NCBI RefSeq assembly: GCF_009930875.1
Contig: NZ_CP025249.1
Location: 2,356,001 to 2,420,000, forward strand
Length of the DNA stretch: 64,000 bases
From: Actinomyces sp. 432
Lineage (GTDB): Bacteria; Actinomycetota; Actinomycetes; Actinomycetales; Actinomycetaceae
Direction: 5' to 3'
Of this stretch, positions 8,673 through 17,725 are shown piece by piece (the first letter of the stretch is position 1; each line of letters opens with the position of its first letter). A program made the position numbers and the translations under genes. A model generated the notes under the pieces. That model ran no database searches and was not told the DNA's origin. It saw nothing but the letters and a program-made list of their open reading frames with translations.

Positions 8673-9320
8673 TCAGAGCCTCTGGGAGGTGCGGTAGTAG
8701 AGCACCGCGATCTGGGTGCGGTTGCGAAGGCCGAGCTTGGCCAGGATCGCACTGATGTGGTTACGCACGGTGCCCTCGCTCAGGTGCAGCCGGTCCGCCG
8801 TCTCGGCGTTGTCGAGCCCCTCGCTGATCGCCTGAACCACCTCGTACTCGCGCTCGGTCAGCGCGGCGAAGGCCGGCGGGCGGGTGTCTTCCGACGTCGC
8901 CGTGCCCGCCGCCAGTCCCATGGCGGCGGTGCGCTCGAGCACCCGCCCCTCCAGGACGCGCATTCCGGTCATGACGCTGCGCAGTGCCGGGGCGATCTGC
9001 GCCACGTCCTGCTTGATCAGGTAACCACGGGCACCCATGCGCAGTGCCCGCACGATGTACTCGTCGTCGGCGAAGGTGGTCAGGAAGACCACCTTCGCGT
9101 CCGGATCCAGGGCAAGGACCTGTTCGGCCGCGTCCAGTCCGTCGCCTCCGGGCATCTGTATGTCCAGCAGCAGGATGTCGGGCCGCCGCTCCCGGAAGCC
9201 CGCCACCGCCTCCTGTCCACTGGCGCCCACGCCGACCACGTCGATGTCCGCCTCGGCCCCCAGGATCGTGGCCAGGGAATGGGCGAGCAGACGATCGTCG
9301 TCGACAATCATTACCTTCAC
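8673..9320 (-). CDS. NarL/FixJ-type response regulator
   Basis: The protein has 215 residues. Residues 1-120 are the receiver domain with acidic pocket D7-D8, phospho-acceptor D53 (ILLLDIQMPGGDG), switch Thr (FLTTFAD) and Lys (YLIKQD). Residues 150-210 are a LuxR-type helix-turn-helix (LTEREYEVVQAISEG, then NAETADRLHLSEGTVRNHIS). It is downstream of a cognate histidine kinase gene with a 46-base gap, and the divergent ABC exporter is the obvious target. This arrangement resembles actinobacterial LiaRS/antibiotic-export modules. Confidence 0.93.
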   Translation of the reverse strand: MKVMIVDDDRLLAHSLATILGAEADIDVVGVGASGQEAVAGFRERRPDILLLDIQMPGGDGLDAAEQVLALDPDAKVVFLTTFADDEYIVRALRMGARGYLIKQDVAQIAPALRSVMTGMRVLEGRVLERTAAMGLAAGTATSEDTRPPAFAALTEREYEVVQAISEGLDNAETADRLHLSEGTVRNHISAILAKLGLRNRTQIAVLYYRTSQRL

Positions 9321-9366
9321 GTGGTCTCCTTTGGGATCGTCGCGAGCACCGTGAACCTCGGACGAG

Positions 9367-10449
9367 TCAGGATACGGAGTGTTCCCCGAGAGACTCGACC
9401 CGATCGGTCATGGAGCGCGTGCCGAGCCCGAGACCGTCGGCGCCAGGCTGCGGGCTGCGCAGCAGCTGTGGGGACTCGGCCCACGCCGGGACGGCGCCGT
9501 CGTTGGCGACCGTCAGCCGCCAGAATCCGGGGAAGTCGGCGACCGTCACCCAGGCGGTCTTCGCCCTGCCGTGGCGGGCGGCGTTGGTCAGGGCCTCGCG
9601 CGCCACCGCGACCAGGCAGCGTGTCACCGGTGCCGGTGGAGACACGGCCGAAGCACAGTCAACCCTAGCCTGGTTGATGCCGCAGCCTGCGGCGAGCCGG
9701 TTGAGCGCCACGGCCAGGTCCTCGCCCTTCTCGTCCAGGGCATGAACCCCGGCGCGCATGGCAGACAGCGCCTCGTCGGCTGTCTGCTCGATCCGCTTCA
9801 GGTCGGCCACCAGCTCCGGGCCGCCCCTATGGGCGACCTGGGCGGCATGCACCTGGAACAGTAGTCGAGTGAGCAAGTGCCCGACGCCGTCGTGGATCTC
9901 CCGGGCGATCCGGGTGCGCTCCGCCAGCGCGGCCGCGCGCGTCTCGTAGTCCTGGGCCTCCTCCAGCCGCGTCTGCGTCTCCTGCAGCACGGTAACCCGG
10001 TGCTGGAGATCGTCTCGGACGCCGTGCAAGGCGCTGTGGGCACGGTCCACCTGCCCGGAACGCACCGCCAGCAGGGCGGCCACCGCCGCCAGGACCACCG
10101 CCACCGACACAGCAGTGTCGGGATCGCCCCGCAGCGCCAATGCCAGGGGCGCCACACAGGTCGCCGCACCGACCCACACCCAACGACGCCCCCGATCCGA
10201 GACCGCCCCCACCAGCTCATAGACGGCCAGTGGAACCCCCACAATGGCGGCACGGTCCACGCATCCCGCCAGCAGGTACGCGGCCGGTAGGGCACCCGCG
10301 GCCGGCCACCGTCCCCAGGCGGCACAGGTGCCACTGCAGGTAACGGCAACCAGGAACCACACGATCGTCGTCGGCGTGGGCATACCGGAGGCCAACACCA
10401 GGACGGCGCAGGCTCCCAGCACCACGGCCCTGTCCGTCAGCTCCCTCAC
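9367..10449 (-). CDS. Sensor histidine kinase (HisKA_3/NarX type)
   Basis: The protein has about 360 residues. Four or five hydrophobic helices fill residues 5-140. A HisKA_3 dimerisation helix with phosphorylatable His in AREIHDGVGHLLTRLL and a C-terminal HATPase_c domain follow (REALTNAARHGRA as the N box, then DGLGLGTRSM as the G box). I use GTG 10449 (VRELTDRAVV) as start; ATG 10512 would add 21 residues with no membrane or domain content and no clear ribosome binding site. It forms a two-component pair with the next gene and is divergent from the ABC exporter. Few extracytoplasmic residues are present, so the signal is probably sensed in the membrane. Confidence 0.88.
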   Translation of the reverse strand: MRELTDRAVVLGACAVLVLASGMPTPTTIVWFLVAVTCSGTCAAWGRWPAAGALPAAYLLAGCVDRAAIVGVPLAVYELVGAVSDRGRRWVWVGAATCVAPLALALRGDPDTAVSVAVVLAAVAALLAVRSGQVDRAHSALHGVRDDLQHRVTVLQETQTRLEEAQDYETRAAALAERTRIAREIHDGVGHLLTRLLFQVHAAQVAHRGGPELVADLKRIEQTADEALSAMRAGVHALDEKGEDLAVALNRLAAGCGINQARVDCASAVSPPAPVTRCLVAVAREALTNAARHGRAKTAWVTVADFPGFWRLTVANDGAVPAWAESPQLLRSPQPGADGLGLGTRSMTDRVESLGEHSVS

Positions 10450-10609
10450 GCCTCGATTATGGACGATGGCGACCCGGCCGGCGGAGCCGACGACGCCCCT
10501 GACGTTTGTCATGCCCGCGCCGCCACCTCATGACAGCAGGCACTTCCGGCACCGAGCCGCCTCGCGCGACCATGACCCCGAACACGGTCCGCGGACGAAA
10601 GGAGACGAC

Positions 10610-11569
10610 GTGTCCGACATGGCGGTGGTCGTTGATGACCTGGTCAAGCGCTACGGGGAGCTGGTCGCCGTCGACGGGCTGTCGCTCAGCGTGGCCTCCG
10701 GGGAGGTCCTGGGCCTGCTCGGCCCCAACGGCTCGGGCAAGACCACGGCGCTCAATTGCATACTGCAGCTGCTCACCTACAACCGGGGCGAGATCAGCAT
10801 CTTCGGCGAGCCGATGTCGGCCACCGCCTACGAGCTCAAGCGGCGAATCGGGGTGGTACCGCAGGAGGTGGCCGTCTTCGAGGAACTCACGGTGCGGGAG
10901 AACATAGACGCCTTCTGCTCCCTGTACGTCTCCGACCGCGCCCGCCGTCGCGAGCTGGTGCAGGAGGCGCTCGAATTCGTCGACCTGGGGCGGTTCGCCA
11001 GGTTCCGTCCCAAGAAGCTCTCCGGAGGCCTGCTGCGCCGCCTGAACATCGCCTGTGGCATCGTCCACCGTCCCGATCTGATCATCCTGGACGAGCCCAC
11101 CGTGGCCGTGGACCCGCAGAGCCGCAGCGCCATCCTCGACGGGATCAAACACCTCAACGCCCGCGGCGCCACCATTGTCTACACCAGTCACTACATGGAG
11201 GAGGTGGAGCAGCTGTGCACGCGGATCATCATCATGGACCGGGGCAGGCAGATCGCGGCCGGCACCGCGAACGAGCTCAAGGCGATGATCGGCACCGGTG
11301 AGCGCATCCGCGTGGAGGTCATCTCCCCCGCCGAGCTCGGCGAGCGCGAGCTGGAGGCGGTGCGTCGAGCGGAGCATGTGCGCACCGTCGACTACGAGGC
11401 ACCCGAGCTGATCGTCGAGTGCACGCCGGGGGCACACAACCTAGCCGACGTGCTGGCAGCACTGGCGGCGGCGGACGTGGCATGCGGGCGGATCACCTCC
11501 GAACCACCCACCCTGAACGACGTGTTCCTGGAGATCACCGGCCGGGCCCTGCGCGATGAGGCGGCCTGA
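10610..11569 (+). CDS. ABC exporter ATP-binding protein
   Basis: The protein has 319 residues. It has Walker A GPNGSGKTT, Q-loop PQEVAVFEEL, signature LSGGLLRRLN (one residue off the canonical LSGGQ), Walker B LIILDEP and switch His in YTSHYMEE. A C-terminal DrrA/NatA-type extension of about 90 residues follows. GGAG lies 5 bases before GTG 10610. The gene is translationally close-coupled to two ABC-2 permease genes, giving a three-gene export operon. Drug, peptide or lipid efflux is likely given the divergent two-component system; the substrate is unknown. Confidence 0.92.
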   Translation: MSDMAVVVDDLVKRYGELVAVDGLSLSVASGEVLGLLGPNGSGKTTALNCILQLLTYNRGEISIFGEPMSATAYELKRRIGVVPQEVAVFEELTVRENIDAFCSLYVSDRARRRELVQEALEFVDLGRFARFRPKKLSGGLLRRLNIACGIVHRPDLIILDEPTVAVDPQSRSAILDGIKHLNARGATIVYTSHYMEEVEQLCTRIIIMDRGRQIAAGTANELKAMIGTGERIRVEVISPAELGERELEAVRRAEHVRTVDYEAPELIVECTPGAHNLADVLAALAAADVACGRITSEPPTLNDVFLEITGRALRDEAA

Positions 11570-11570
11570 C

Positions 11571-12719
11571 ATGCGCCCCGTATTCCGATACCAGGTGCTC
11601 CGACTACTGCGCGACAGGATCCTGCTGCTGTGGACACTCGGTATGCCGATCGCACTGTCCCTGATGTTCATGATGATGTTCTCCGGGCTGGAGGCGGGCT
11701 ACGCCGTCGACCCCATCCGGGTCGGGATCGTTCATGATGATGCCTACGCGGCCGAGGCGGGATTGGACGGCGCCCTTGACGCCGTCTCCGCCGACGACGC
11801 CGAACTGCGGCTGCTCGATCCCGTGGCCTACGACACCGCGGAGCAGGCCGAGGCGGCCGTTCAGGAGGGTGACACGGTCGGCTATATCTCCGTGCAGGAC
11901 GGCACCCCCGTGCTGCACCTGTCCCCGGAGGGCAATGACCTGTCCACCACCCCGGTACTGCGCGCCATGCTGGACACCTACGTGCACAGCCGTGACGAGA
12001 TCACCTCGCTGATCGCCGCGGGAGCACCGCCCGCGGATGCCGCCGCCGCAGTACAGGACCGCCACGCATTCACCACCGAGCTTCAGGTCACCCGCGTGCC
12101 CGGAAAGCCCGAGGTGCCGTATTACTTCGCGCTGCTCGCCTTCACCAGCGGCATGGGCATGACGATCGCGGTAGTCGCCATCCGGGAGATCACCGCTCCG
12201 TCAGGGCCTTTGGCGGCACGCCGCAATCTGGGGGCGCTGCCGCGCTGGAGACTGCTTCTGGGAACGTTGTCCGCGGCCTGGGTGTGCACCTGGGCATGCC
12301 TGGTGCTGGCATTCGTGTTCATGCGCTTCGTGGTGGGTGTGGACTTCGGCCCCTACGCGGCGCTGTGCCTGCTGGCCATCGGGACCTCCAGCCTCATGGC
12401 CTGCGCCGCAGGCTCCGTCCTGGGGACCTTCCCGCGGATGCCGCTGGGCGGAGTCTCGGCAATCAGTTGCCTGCTGTCCCTGTTCTGCGGGCTGTACGGC
12501 ACCGCCTCACAGCGACTGGCCAATGCCGTCGAACTCAGCGCCCCGCTGGCGTCCCAGCTCAATCCCCTGTGGAAGGCGACCCGATGCTTCTACGGGCTGC
12601 TCTACTACGACTCCCCGGAGCCATTCGCTCGCAGCTGCACCGTGCTTGCGGGCATGGCCGTCGTGTTCTTCATAATCGCCATGATCCGTATGCGGAGGAC
12701 AAACCATGAGCACCTTTAA
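11571..12719 (+). CDS. ABC-2 type exporter permease, first subunit
   Basis: The protein has 382 residues. One membrane helix lies at about 15-37 (ILLLWTLGMPIALSLMF). A large external domain (about 40-180) is followed by about five helices in the C-terminal half. This is the layout of ABC-2 permeases with a long first extracytoplasmic loop (YhgE/NatB-like). ATG 11571 lies one base after the TGA of the ATPase gene, so the two are tightly coupled. Its end overlaps the next permease gene by 14 bases. Confidence 0.88.
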   Translation: MRPVFRYQVLRLLRDRILLLWTLGMPIALSLMFMMMFSGLEAGYAVDPIRVGIVHDDAYAAEAGLDGALDAVSADDAELRLLDPVAYDTAEQAEAAVQEGDTVGYISVQDGTPVLHLSPEGNDLSTTPVLRAMLDTYVHSRDEITSLIAAGAPPADAAAAVQDRHAFTTELQVTRVPGKPEVPYYFALLAFTSGMGMTIAVVAIREITAPSGPLAARRNLGALPRWRLLLGTLSAAWVCTWACLVLAFVFMRFVVGVDFGPYAALCLLAIGTSSLMACAAGSVLGTFPRMPLGGVSAISCLLSLFCGLYGTASQRLANAVELSAPLASQLNPLWKATRCFYGLLYYDSPEPFARSCTVLAGMAVVFFIIAMIRMRRTNHEHL

Positions 12720-13920
12720 GACCTCGCTGCGGATTCTGGCGGCGCACCGCCTCTACATCCTGATCTATCTGGTGCTCATGAGCGTAGGCGCCGTGTTCGT
12801 CGGGACCGGCTCCGGCAATGCCACCGACGCCGGCGTCACCCAGGTGACGGCTGATGTGGCTGTGATCGACCGCGATGACTCCGCGGTATCCCGGGCACTG
12901 GCCGAATACGTGGGCTCCGTCGGCAACACCCAGCCGCTGGAAGACACCAAACAGGCACTCCAGGACGCCACCGCCAAGGACCGCATCCAGTACATCCTGA
13001 TTATCCCCGCCGACTTCGGCGAGGAGCTACAGGCCGCGGCCCAGGATGGAACCCAGCCGCCCACCGTGGAGACCGTCGTCAGCTACCGGTCCTACATGGG
13101 CTCACTCATGAACGTGCGCACCAACTCCTACCTGAACCAGGTCTACGACTATCTGCGTGCCCTGGACACGGATGCCACCGGCACCCAGTCCGCCGAACAG
13201 GCCGTGGAGCAGGCCGTGACCCTGGCGAAGGATTCTATGCGGGGCGGCTCCGCCGCTCGGCTCGTCACCCAAGACGCGCTCCCGCTGCCGGAGTCCTTGA
13301 AGCTGTATACGCTGTTCTCTCTGTTCCCGCTGACGGCCTTCTGCGTCGTGGCGATCGCGGTGCTCATGGCTGCCCTCAACCGACCTCCCGTGCACTCCCG
13401 CGTGTCTTCCGCGCCCGTGACCGGCCGCTCACGCGGCCTGGGACTGCTCGGCGCGTGTCTGCTGATAGGTCTGGTGGCATGGTTGTGGTTCTTCTGCCTG
13501 GGCACTGCGGTCTTCGCCGCCGACCGCATCGTGGATGCGGCACCACGGCTGGGGGTGATCGGTCTCGCACTGGCCGCGTACACCCTCAACGGAGTCGCCG
13601 TGGGCTTCCTCGTGGGACAACTACGGCTGGGGGAGAATGCTGCGAACGCCATCGCAGTCATCGGCGGTATGGCATTCTCCGTCCTGGCGGGCGCGTGGGC
13701 ACCCCTGGACATGCTGCCCGACGCCGTGATCGCGGTCGCGCGGCTCACACCCGGATATTGGGCGACCCAGGCCACCGGTGGCGCCTTCAACGCCAGCTCG
13801 ACCTCCGCCCAGGTGCTGATGCCACTGCTCGGTTACTGCGGGATATGCGCCCTGTTCGCCATCGCCATCGGAGCCGTCGGCCTGGGAGCCGGCCGCTCAC
13901 GGGCACGCACGGCGGTCTAG
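12706..13920 (+). CDS. ABC-2 type exporter permease, second subunit
   Basis: The protein has 404 residues. The N-terminal helix (LYILIYLVLMSVGAVFVG) is followed by an extracytoplasmic region of about 190 residues and then about five helices. The overall architecture matches the preceding permease, so the two probably form a heterodimeric membrane pore driven by the ATPase. It overlaps the previous gene by 14 bases. The last residues (GAGRSRARTAV) are cytoplasmic and basic. Confidence 0.88.
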   Translation: MSTFKTSLRILAAHRLYILIYLVLMSVGAVFVGTGSGNATDAGVTQVTADVAVIDRDDSAVSRALAEYVGSVGNTQPLEDTKQALQDATAKDRIQYILIIPADFGEELQAAAQDGTQPPTVETVVSYRSYMGSLMNVRTNSYLNQVYDYLRALDTDATGTQSAEQAVEQAVTLAKDSMRGGSAARLVTQDALPLPESLKLYTLFSLFPLTAFCVVAIAVLMAALNRPPVHSRVSSAPVTGRSRGLGLLGACLLIGLVAWLWFFCLGTAVFAADRIVDAAPRLGVIGLALAAYTLNGVAVGFLVGQLRLGENAANAIAVIGGMAFSVLAGAWAPLDMLPDAVIAVARLTPGYWATQATGGAFNASSTSAQVLMPLLGYCGICALFAIAIGAVGLGAGRSRARTAV

Positions 13921-13955
13921 CCGGAGACCCGGAGCCGCAGCACGCATGCCCGGAA

Positions 13956-14100
13956 GAAAAATGTCCATCTTCACACACTTTCACCGCAGCCAGCCCTTAG
14001 TTTCATAATCAAACCGAGGTAAAACGGCGCAACCATGCGGGCTCCCACAACGAACGCCCGACCCTCCGCCGTCAAAGTGGCGACGGATGGACACTTTTTC
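13956..14100. repeat. Inverted-repeat-bounded dispersed element, copy 1
   Basis: The left end GAAAAATGTCCATC and right end GATGGACACTTTTTC are inverted copies, and the match continues inward with one gap (CACTTT and ACCGC blocks). The centre (14021-14045) carries AAAACGGCGCAACCATGCGG, related to the core shared with copies at 26168-26295, 28594-28718 and 33021-33050. The element fills most of the gap between the convergent permease and hydrolase genes. Its length of 145 bases and lack of coding capacity suggest a MITE-like or structured-RNA element. Confidence 0.7.
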
Positions 14101-14229
14101 CTCTCGACACTTCACCCCAGGCAAGCGTCCCAAGACATCGGCGGCCGAGACCATGCTTTTGGGGCGGCCCACCACCGGTGGACCGCCCCGAACACTATGT
14201 CGCACCCGGACCCGGGCCGCTAGCGTCGC

Positions 14230-15213
14230 TCACGCGAGGTTGGCGTGCAGGAACTCGGCGATCCTCTCCCACGGTATGGCGCCGCTGGCGCCACCGTCAT
14301 ACAGGTCGGTGTGGGAGGCGCCGGGGATGGAGACGAATTCCTTGTTGTCCCCCTGCAGCCGGGCGAAGGCGTCCTTGCCCATGTAGTAGGAGTGCGCCTT
14401 CTCCCCGTGGACGATCATGACGGCGTTCTCGATCTCCTCGATGTAGCCCAGCAGGGTCGCGTTCATCAGCGAGGAGCCGCCGATGACAGTCCACCCGTCG
14501 TTGGAGTTCAGGGAGCGGGGGTGGTAGCCGCGGGGCGTCTTGTAGTAGGCGTAGTAGTCCTTGACGAAGTCGGGGGCGTCATCGGGCAGCGGGTCCACCA
14601 CCCCGCCGGCCAGGGCGTAGGTGCCGGAGCGGTAGTCGGCGGTGCGCTGGGCGGCCACGGATGCGCGCGTCTGGTTGCGGGCCTCGGCGGAGTCGGCGGA
14701 GTCGAAGTAGCCGTTCGCGGCCACCCGGCTCATGTCGTACATGGTAGAAACCACCGTCGCCTTGATGCGCGGATCGGCGGCCGCGGCGGCCAGCGCCATG
14801 CCGCCCCAGCCGCAGACGCCGATGATGCCGACGCGCTCGGGGTCGACGTCGTCGCGCACGGACAGGAAGTCGACGGCGGCCTGGAAGTCCTCGATGTTGA
14901 GGTCCGGGGAGTTCATGTAGCGGGGCGTACCGCCGGACTCGCCGGTGAAGCTGGGGTCGAAGGCGATGGTCAGGAAGCCGCGCTCGGCCATGGTCTGGGC
15001 GTACAGGCCGGACGACTGCTCCTTGACGGCGCCGAAGGGGCCGGACACCGCCAGTGCGGGCAACTTGCCCGTGGCATCCTTGGGCCGGTACAGGTCGGCG
15101 GCGAGGGTGATGCCGAAGCGGTTGTGGAAGGCGACCTTCTCATGGTCCACGGCGTCGGACTGGGGGAAGACCTTGTCCCATTCCTGGGTCAGTTCGAGGT
15201 TCTCGATGCTCAT
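14230..15213 (-). CDS. Alpha/beta hydrolase with a Cys nucleophile elbow
   Basis: The protein has 327 residues with an alpha/beta-hydrolase fold. The oxyanion region is VSGPFGAVKEQSSG, the nucleophile elbow GVCGWGG has Cys134 in place of the usual Ser (as in dienelactone hydrolase and YcjY-type proteins), the acid is probably in the VMIVHGEKAHSYY strand region, and the catalytic His is in IPGASHTDLYD. It is probably a cytoplasmic esterase or lactonase, as no signal peptide is seen. A LysR gene is divergent with a palindromic site between them, suggesting substrate-induced expression. Confidence 0.8.
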   Translation of the reverse strand: MSIENLELTQEWDKVFPQSDAVDHEKVAFHNRFGITLAADLYRPKDATGKLPALAVSGPFGAVKEQSSGLYAQTMAERGFLTIAFDPSFTGESGGTPRYMNSPDLNIEDFQAAVDFLSVRDDVDPERVGIIGVCGWGGMALAAAAADPRIKATVVSTMYDMSRVAANGYFDSADSAEARNQTRASVAAQRTADYRSGTYALAGGVVDPLPDDAPDFVKDYYAYYKTPRGYHPRSLNSNDGWTVIGGSSLMNATLLGYIEEIENAVMIVHGEKAHSYYMGKDAFARLQGDNKEFVSIPGASHTDLYDGGASGAIPWERIAEFLHANLA

Positions 15214-15337
15214 GGCGCGCTGCTCCGTATCTCCGTGTCTGCGGGTATCTGTGGCTGTCTGCAGCGCCCGGCGTGGTGCCGCGGCGCCTCTGACGTCTAA
15301 ATTAACCGTCCGTATGACATGACGCTAATGACTGTTT

Positions 15338-15367
15338 GGCATACACGACATGCCGTGTTGGCATATC
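15338..15367. promoter_or_regulatory. Candidate LysR binding site between hydrolase and LysR genes
   Basis: GGCATACACGACATGCC is a palindrome with arms GGCAT and ATGCC separated by 7 bases. It is followed directly by another TTGGCAT half site, all within the 163-base divergent spacer. The T-N11-A pattern of LysR boxes is met. The functional assignment is inferred from position. Confidence 0.5.
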
Positions 15368-15376
15368 GTAGCGGGC

Positions 15377-16303
15377 ATGGAGATACGCACGCTGCGCTAC
15401 TTCGCCGCCGTGGCCCGCGAGGAGAACATGACGCGCGCCGCCGCTCAACTGCACGTCTCGCAGCCGACGCTTTCGAAGCAAATGAAGGCACTGGAGCACG
15501 AGCTGGGGCACAAGCTGTTTGTCAGGCGCTCCTTCAGCATTGAGCTCACCGAGGAGGGCCGTCTGCTGCGGGAGCGGGCCGACGACCTCCTCCGCCTGGC
15601 GGACCGCATCGAAACCGACTTCCTCGCCCTGGGCGACGTCACCGGCGGCGACCTCTACCTGGGCCTGGCCGAGTCCTTCCAGGTGGGTCTGCTCGCCCGC
15701 CAGCTCAAAGGGCTCAAGCAGGAGTGCCCCGGGCTGCGCTACCACGTCACCAGCGGCGACACCGAGCAGGTCACCGAGAAGCTGGACCGGGGCCTGCTCG
15801 ACTTCGCCGCGATCGTTGAGGAGCCCGACGGCGAGCGCTTCAGCCGCTACGAGACGCTGCCGCTGCCCGTGGCGGACAGGTGGGGCGTGGTGCTGCGGCG
15901 CGAGGACGCCCTGGCCCGCAAAGAAGCCGTCACCGTGGACGATCTGGCGGAAGTGCCGCTGTTCTGCTCGGAGCAGTCCTGGGCACGGGACATCCCGGCC
16001 TGGGCCGGCGGCCGCATGGGCGAGCTGCAACTGGAGGGGACCTTCCGCCTGCCCTACAACGGCGCGGTGTTCGCCCGCGAGGGCCTGGGTTACCTGCTCA
16101 CCTTCGACCGCCTGGTGGACACGAGCGAGTCCAGCGGCCTGATCTTCCGCCCGCTCGAGCCCGCCCTGGAGTCCCGCATGTACTTGATCTGGCGCCGCCG
16201 GCAGGCCCTGTCCCCCATCGCGGAGCGCTTCCTGGACCGCCTGCGCGCCTCACTCGTCGACGACGCAGAGAGCAAAGGGGCGGGAAGTGATGAAAGCAGC
16301 TGA
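15377..16303 (+). CDS. LysR-family transcriptional regulator
   Basis: The protein has 308 residues. The N-terminal winged HTH is clear (RTLRYFAAVAREENMTRAAA then LHVSQPTLSKQMKALEHELG), and residues 90-295 form the effector-binding domain. I start at ATG 15377, where the LysR N-terminus (MEIRTLRYF) begins; an in-frame GTG 27 bases upstream gives no extra conserved sequence. It is divergent from the Cys-nucleophile hydrolase gene, which it probably activates. Its 3' end is convergent with a LacI gene, with a 23-bp repeat array between them. Confidence 0.9.
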   Translation: MEIRTLRYFAAVAREENMTRAAAQLHVSQPTLSKQMKALEHELGHKLFVRRSFSIELTEEGRLLRERADDLLRLADRIETDFLALGDVTGGDLYLGLAESFQVGLLARQLKGLKQECPGLRYHVTSGDTEQVTEKLDRGLLDFAAIVEEPDGERFSRYETLPLPVADRWGVVLRREDALARKEAVTVDDLAEVPLFCSEQSWARDIPAWAGGRMGELQLEGTFRLPYNGAVFAREGLGYLLTFDRLVDTSESSGLIFRPLEPALESRMYLIWRRRQALSPIAERFLDRLRASLVDDAESKGAGSDESS

Positions 16304-16396
16304 CACGGCGCCGCTGCCGTTGGCGTCGATCCCCTCTAGCCGAAACCGGCGCGGTCAACCCACCCGAACCAGTGAAACACGAACAACGCGTTTTCA

Positions 16397-16478
16397 ACCG
16401 GTCTCGATGCGTCACTAGTGCCGGTCTCGATGCGTTACTAGTGCCGGTCTCGATGCGTTACTAGTGCCGGTCTCGGCT
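16397..16478. repeat. Three and a half tandem units of the 23-bp intergenic repeat
   Basis: Full units start at 16410, 16433 and 16456, each reading CGTYACTAGTGCCGGTCTCG. A partial unit (CCGGTCTCGATG) lies at 16397-16409. The two later units have CGTT instead of CGTC. The array overlaps the 3' end of the LacI gene: the stop codon TAG (16463-16461) and the last codons of that gene are formed by repeat sequence. Confidence 0.9.
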
Positions 16479-17522
16479 GGGAAGGATCTCCCCACTGCCG
16501 CGAGTGATGAACTGCGTGGGGATCACGATGTGCTCGGGCCGGGGGGCCTCGCCCTCCAGACGGCGGAACAGGCGCTGCGCGGCCACCCTTCCCATGCGCC
16601 GGGGGTCCTGCCGCACCACGGTGAGCGCGGGCTGAAGCATGTCCGCAAGCGGCAGGTCGTCGAAGCCGATATGCGCAATCCGGTCGCGCAGTTCCAGCTC
16701 GTGCAACGCGTGCAGCGCCCCCTCGGTGAGGAGGTTCTGCCCGCTGAAGATCGCCGTCGGCGGGTGCGGCCTGCTGAAGAGCTCGGTGACGGCACGCTCG
16801 GCCGCCTCCGCCCCCACCAGCCCGGACACCACGATGGCGCCGTCGGCGCCGGCACCGCGAGAACTGAATGCGGCGGCGAACCCCTCTTGCCGCTCCACCG
16901 CGGTGGCCACATTCAGGCGCTCGGTGAGCAGGGCGATACGGCGGTGACCACGCTCGAGCAGGTGCGCGGTCGCCCGCTCTGCCGCAGCCCGGGTATCACT
17001 GGTTACACGGTCGGCCTCGATGCCGTGCGGCGCCCGATCCACGAAGACGATCGGCACCCCCAGGTGCAGCACCCGCTCCAGGGCAGCCCCGTCCGCCGTG
17101 GTGGTGTTGACGATGATGCCGTCCACGTGGCGCCTGATGGAGTCCTCCACCGCCGCCACCTCGCGCTCCGGCTCCTCGTCCAGGCTGGAGGCCAGCACCG
17201 CCACATCGTGCTCGCGGGAGACGTCCTCCACACCCCGGTGGAGCTCTCCGGCGAAGGGATTGTCAACGCTGCCCACCAACAGGGCGATGGTGCGTGTGGC
17301 GCCGCCGGGGCGGCGCAGGCTGCCGGCGCGCAGGTCCACGTGGTAGTCCAACTCACGGACGGCATCCCAGACGCGCTCGGCGGTGGCGTCGGAGACATTG
17401 GGCTCACCGTTGACCACGCGCGAAACCGTCTTGACGCCGACTCCCGCCAGGCGGGCGACCTGCTTCATGGTGGCCCGCCGCCGCGGCCCCGGCGCAGAGT
17501 CGGCAGATGAGTATGACGTCAC
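16461..17522 (-). CDS. LacI-family transcriptional repressor of the adjacent sugar importer
   Basis: The protein has 353 residues. The HTH and hinge are clear at about 20-75 (MKQVARLAGVGVKTVSRVVN), followed by a periplasmic-binding-like effector domain (IALLVGSVDNPFAGELHRGV, then FIGFDDLPLADML-type end). I choose GTG 17522 because GGAGGAG precedes it; ATG 17468 at the start of the HTH is an alternative. The gene is divergent from the ABC importer and presumably represses it in the absence of the sugar. The last residues (SRDRH) and the stop codon fall inside the 23-bp repeat array, suggesting the original C-terminus was altered by the repeat. Confidence 0.9.
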   Translation of the reverse strand: MTSYSSADSAPGPRRRATMKQVARLAGVGVKTVSRVVNGEPNVSDATAERVWDAVRELDYHVDLRAGSLRRPGGATRTIALLVGSVDNPFAGELHRGVEDVSREHDVAVLASSLDEEPEREVAAVEDSIRRHVDGIIVNTTTADGAALERVLHLGVPIVFVDRAPHGIEADRVTSDTRAAAERATAHLLERGHRRIALLTERLNVATAVERQEGFAAAFSSRGAGADGAIVVSGLVGAEAAERAVTELFSRPHPPTAIFSGQNLLTEGALHALHELELRDRIAHIGFDDLPLADMLQPALTVVRQDPRRMGRVAAQRLFRRLEGEAPRPEHIVIPTQFITRGSGEILPSRDRH

Positions 17523-17591
17523 TGTCTCCTCCCCGATTCTTAAAACGCACTTGACCCGAGTGGAAACCAACCGTACCATCGTCACTGCGAT

Positions 17592-17605
17592 TGACATCGT
17601 TGTCA
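17592..17605. promoter_or_regulatory. LacI-type operator upstream of the sugar ABC importer
   Basis: TGACATCGTTGTCA is a 14-base inverted repeat (TGACA/TGTCA around TCGT) in the divergent region between the LacI gene and the importer ATPase gene, overlapping a TTGACA -35-like box at 17591. Position and symmetry fit a LacI-family operator. Confidence 0.5.
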
Positions 17606-17725
17606 GTACTGGAACGCCGCCACTTGGGGGCATTCCAGTAACCCCTTCCCACCGGCCGCTCCGGCGACCCTCCCAGCCGCGCCCGGCACCGCCGCCAGCG
17701 GATTACCTCAAGCAATGGAGCAGAT

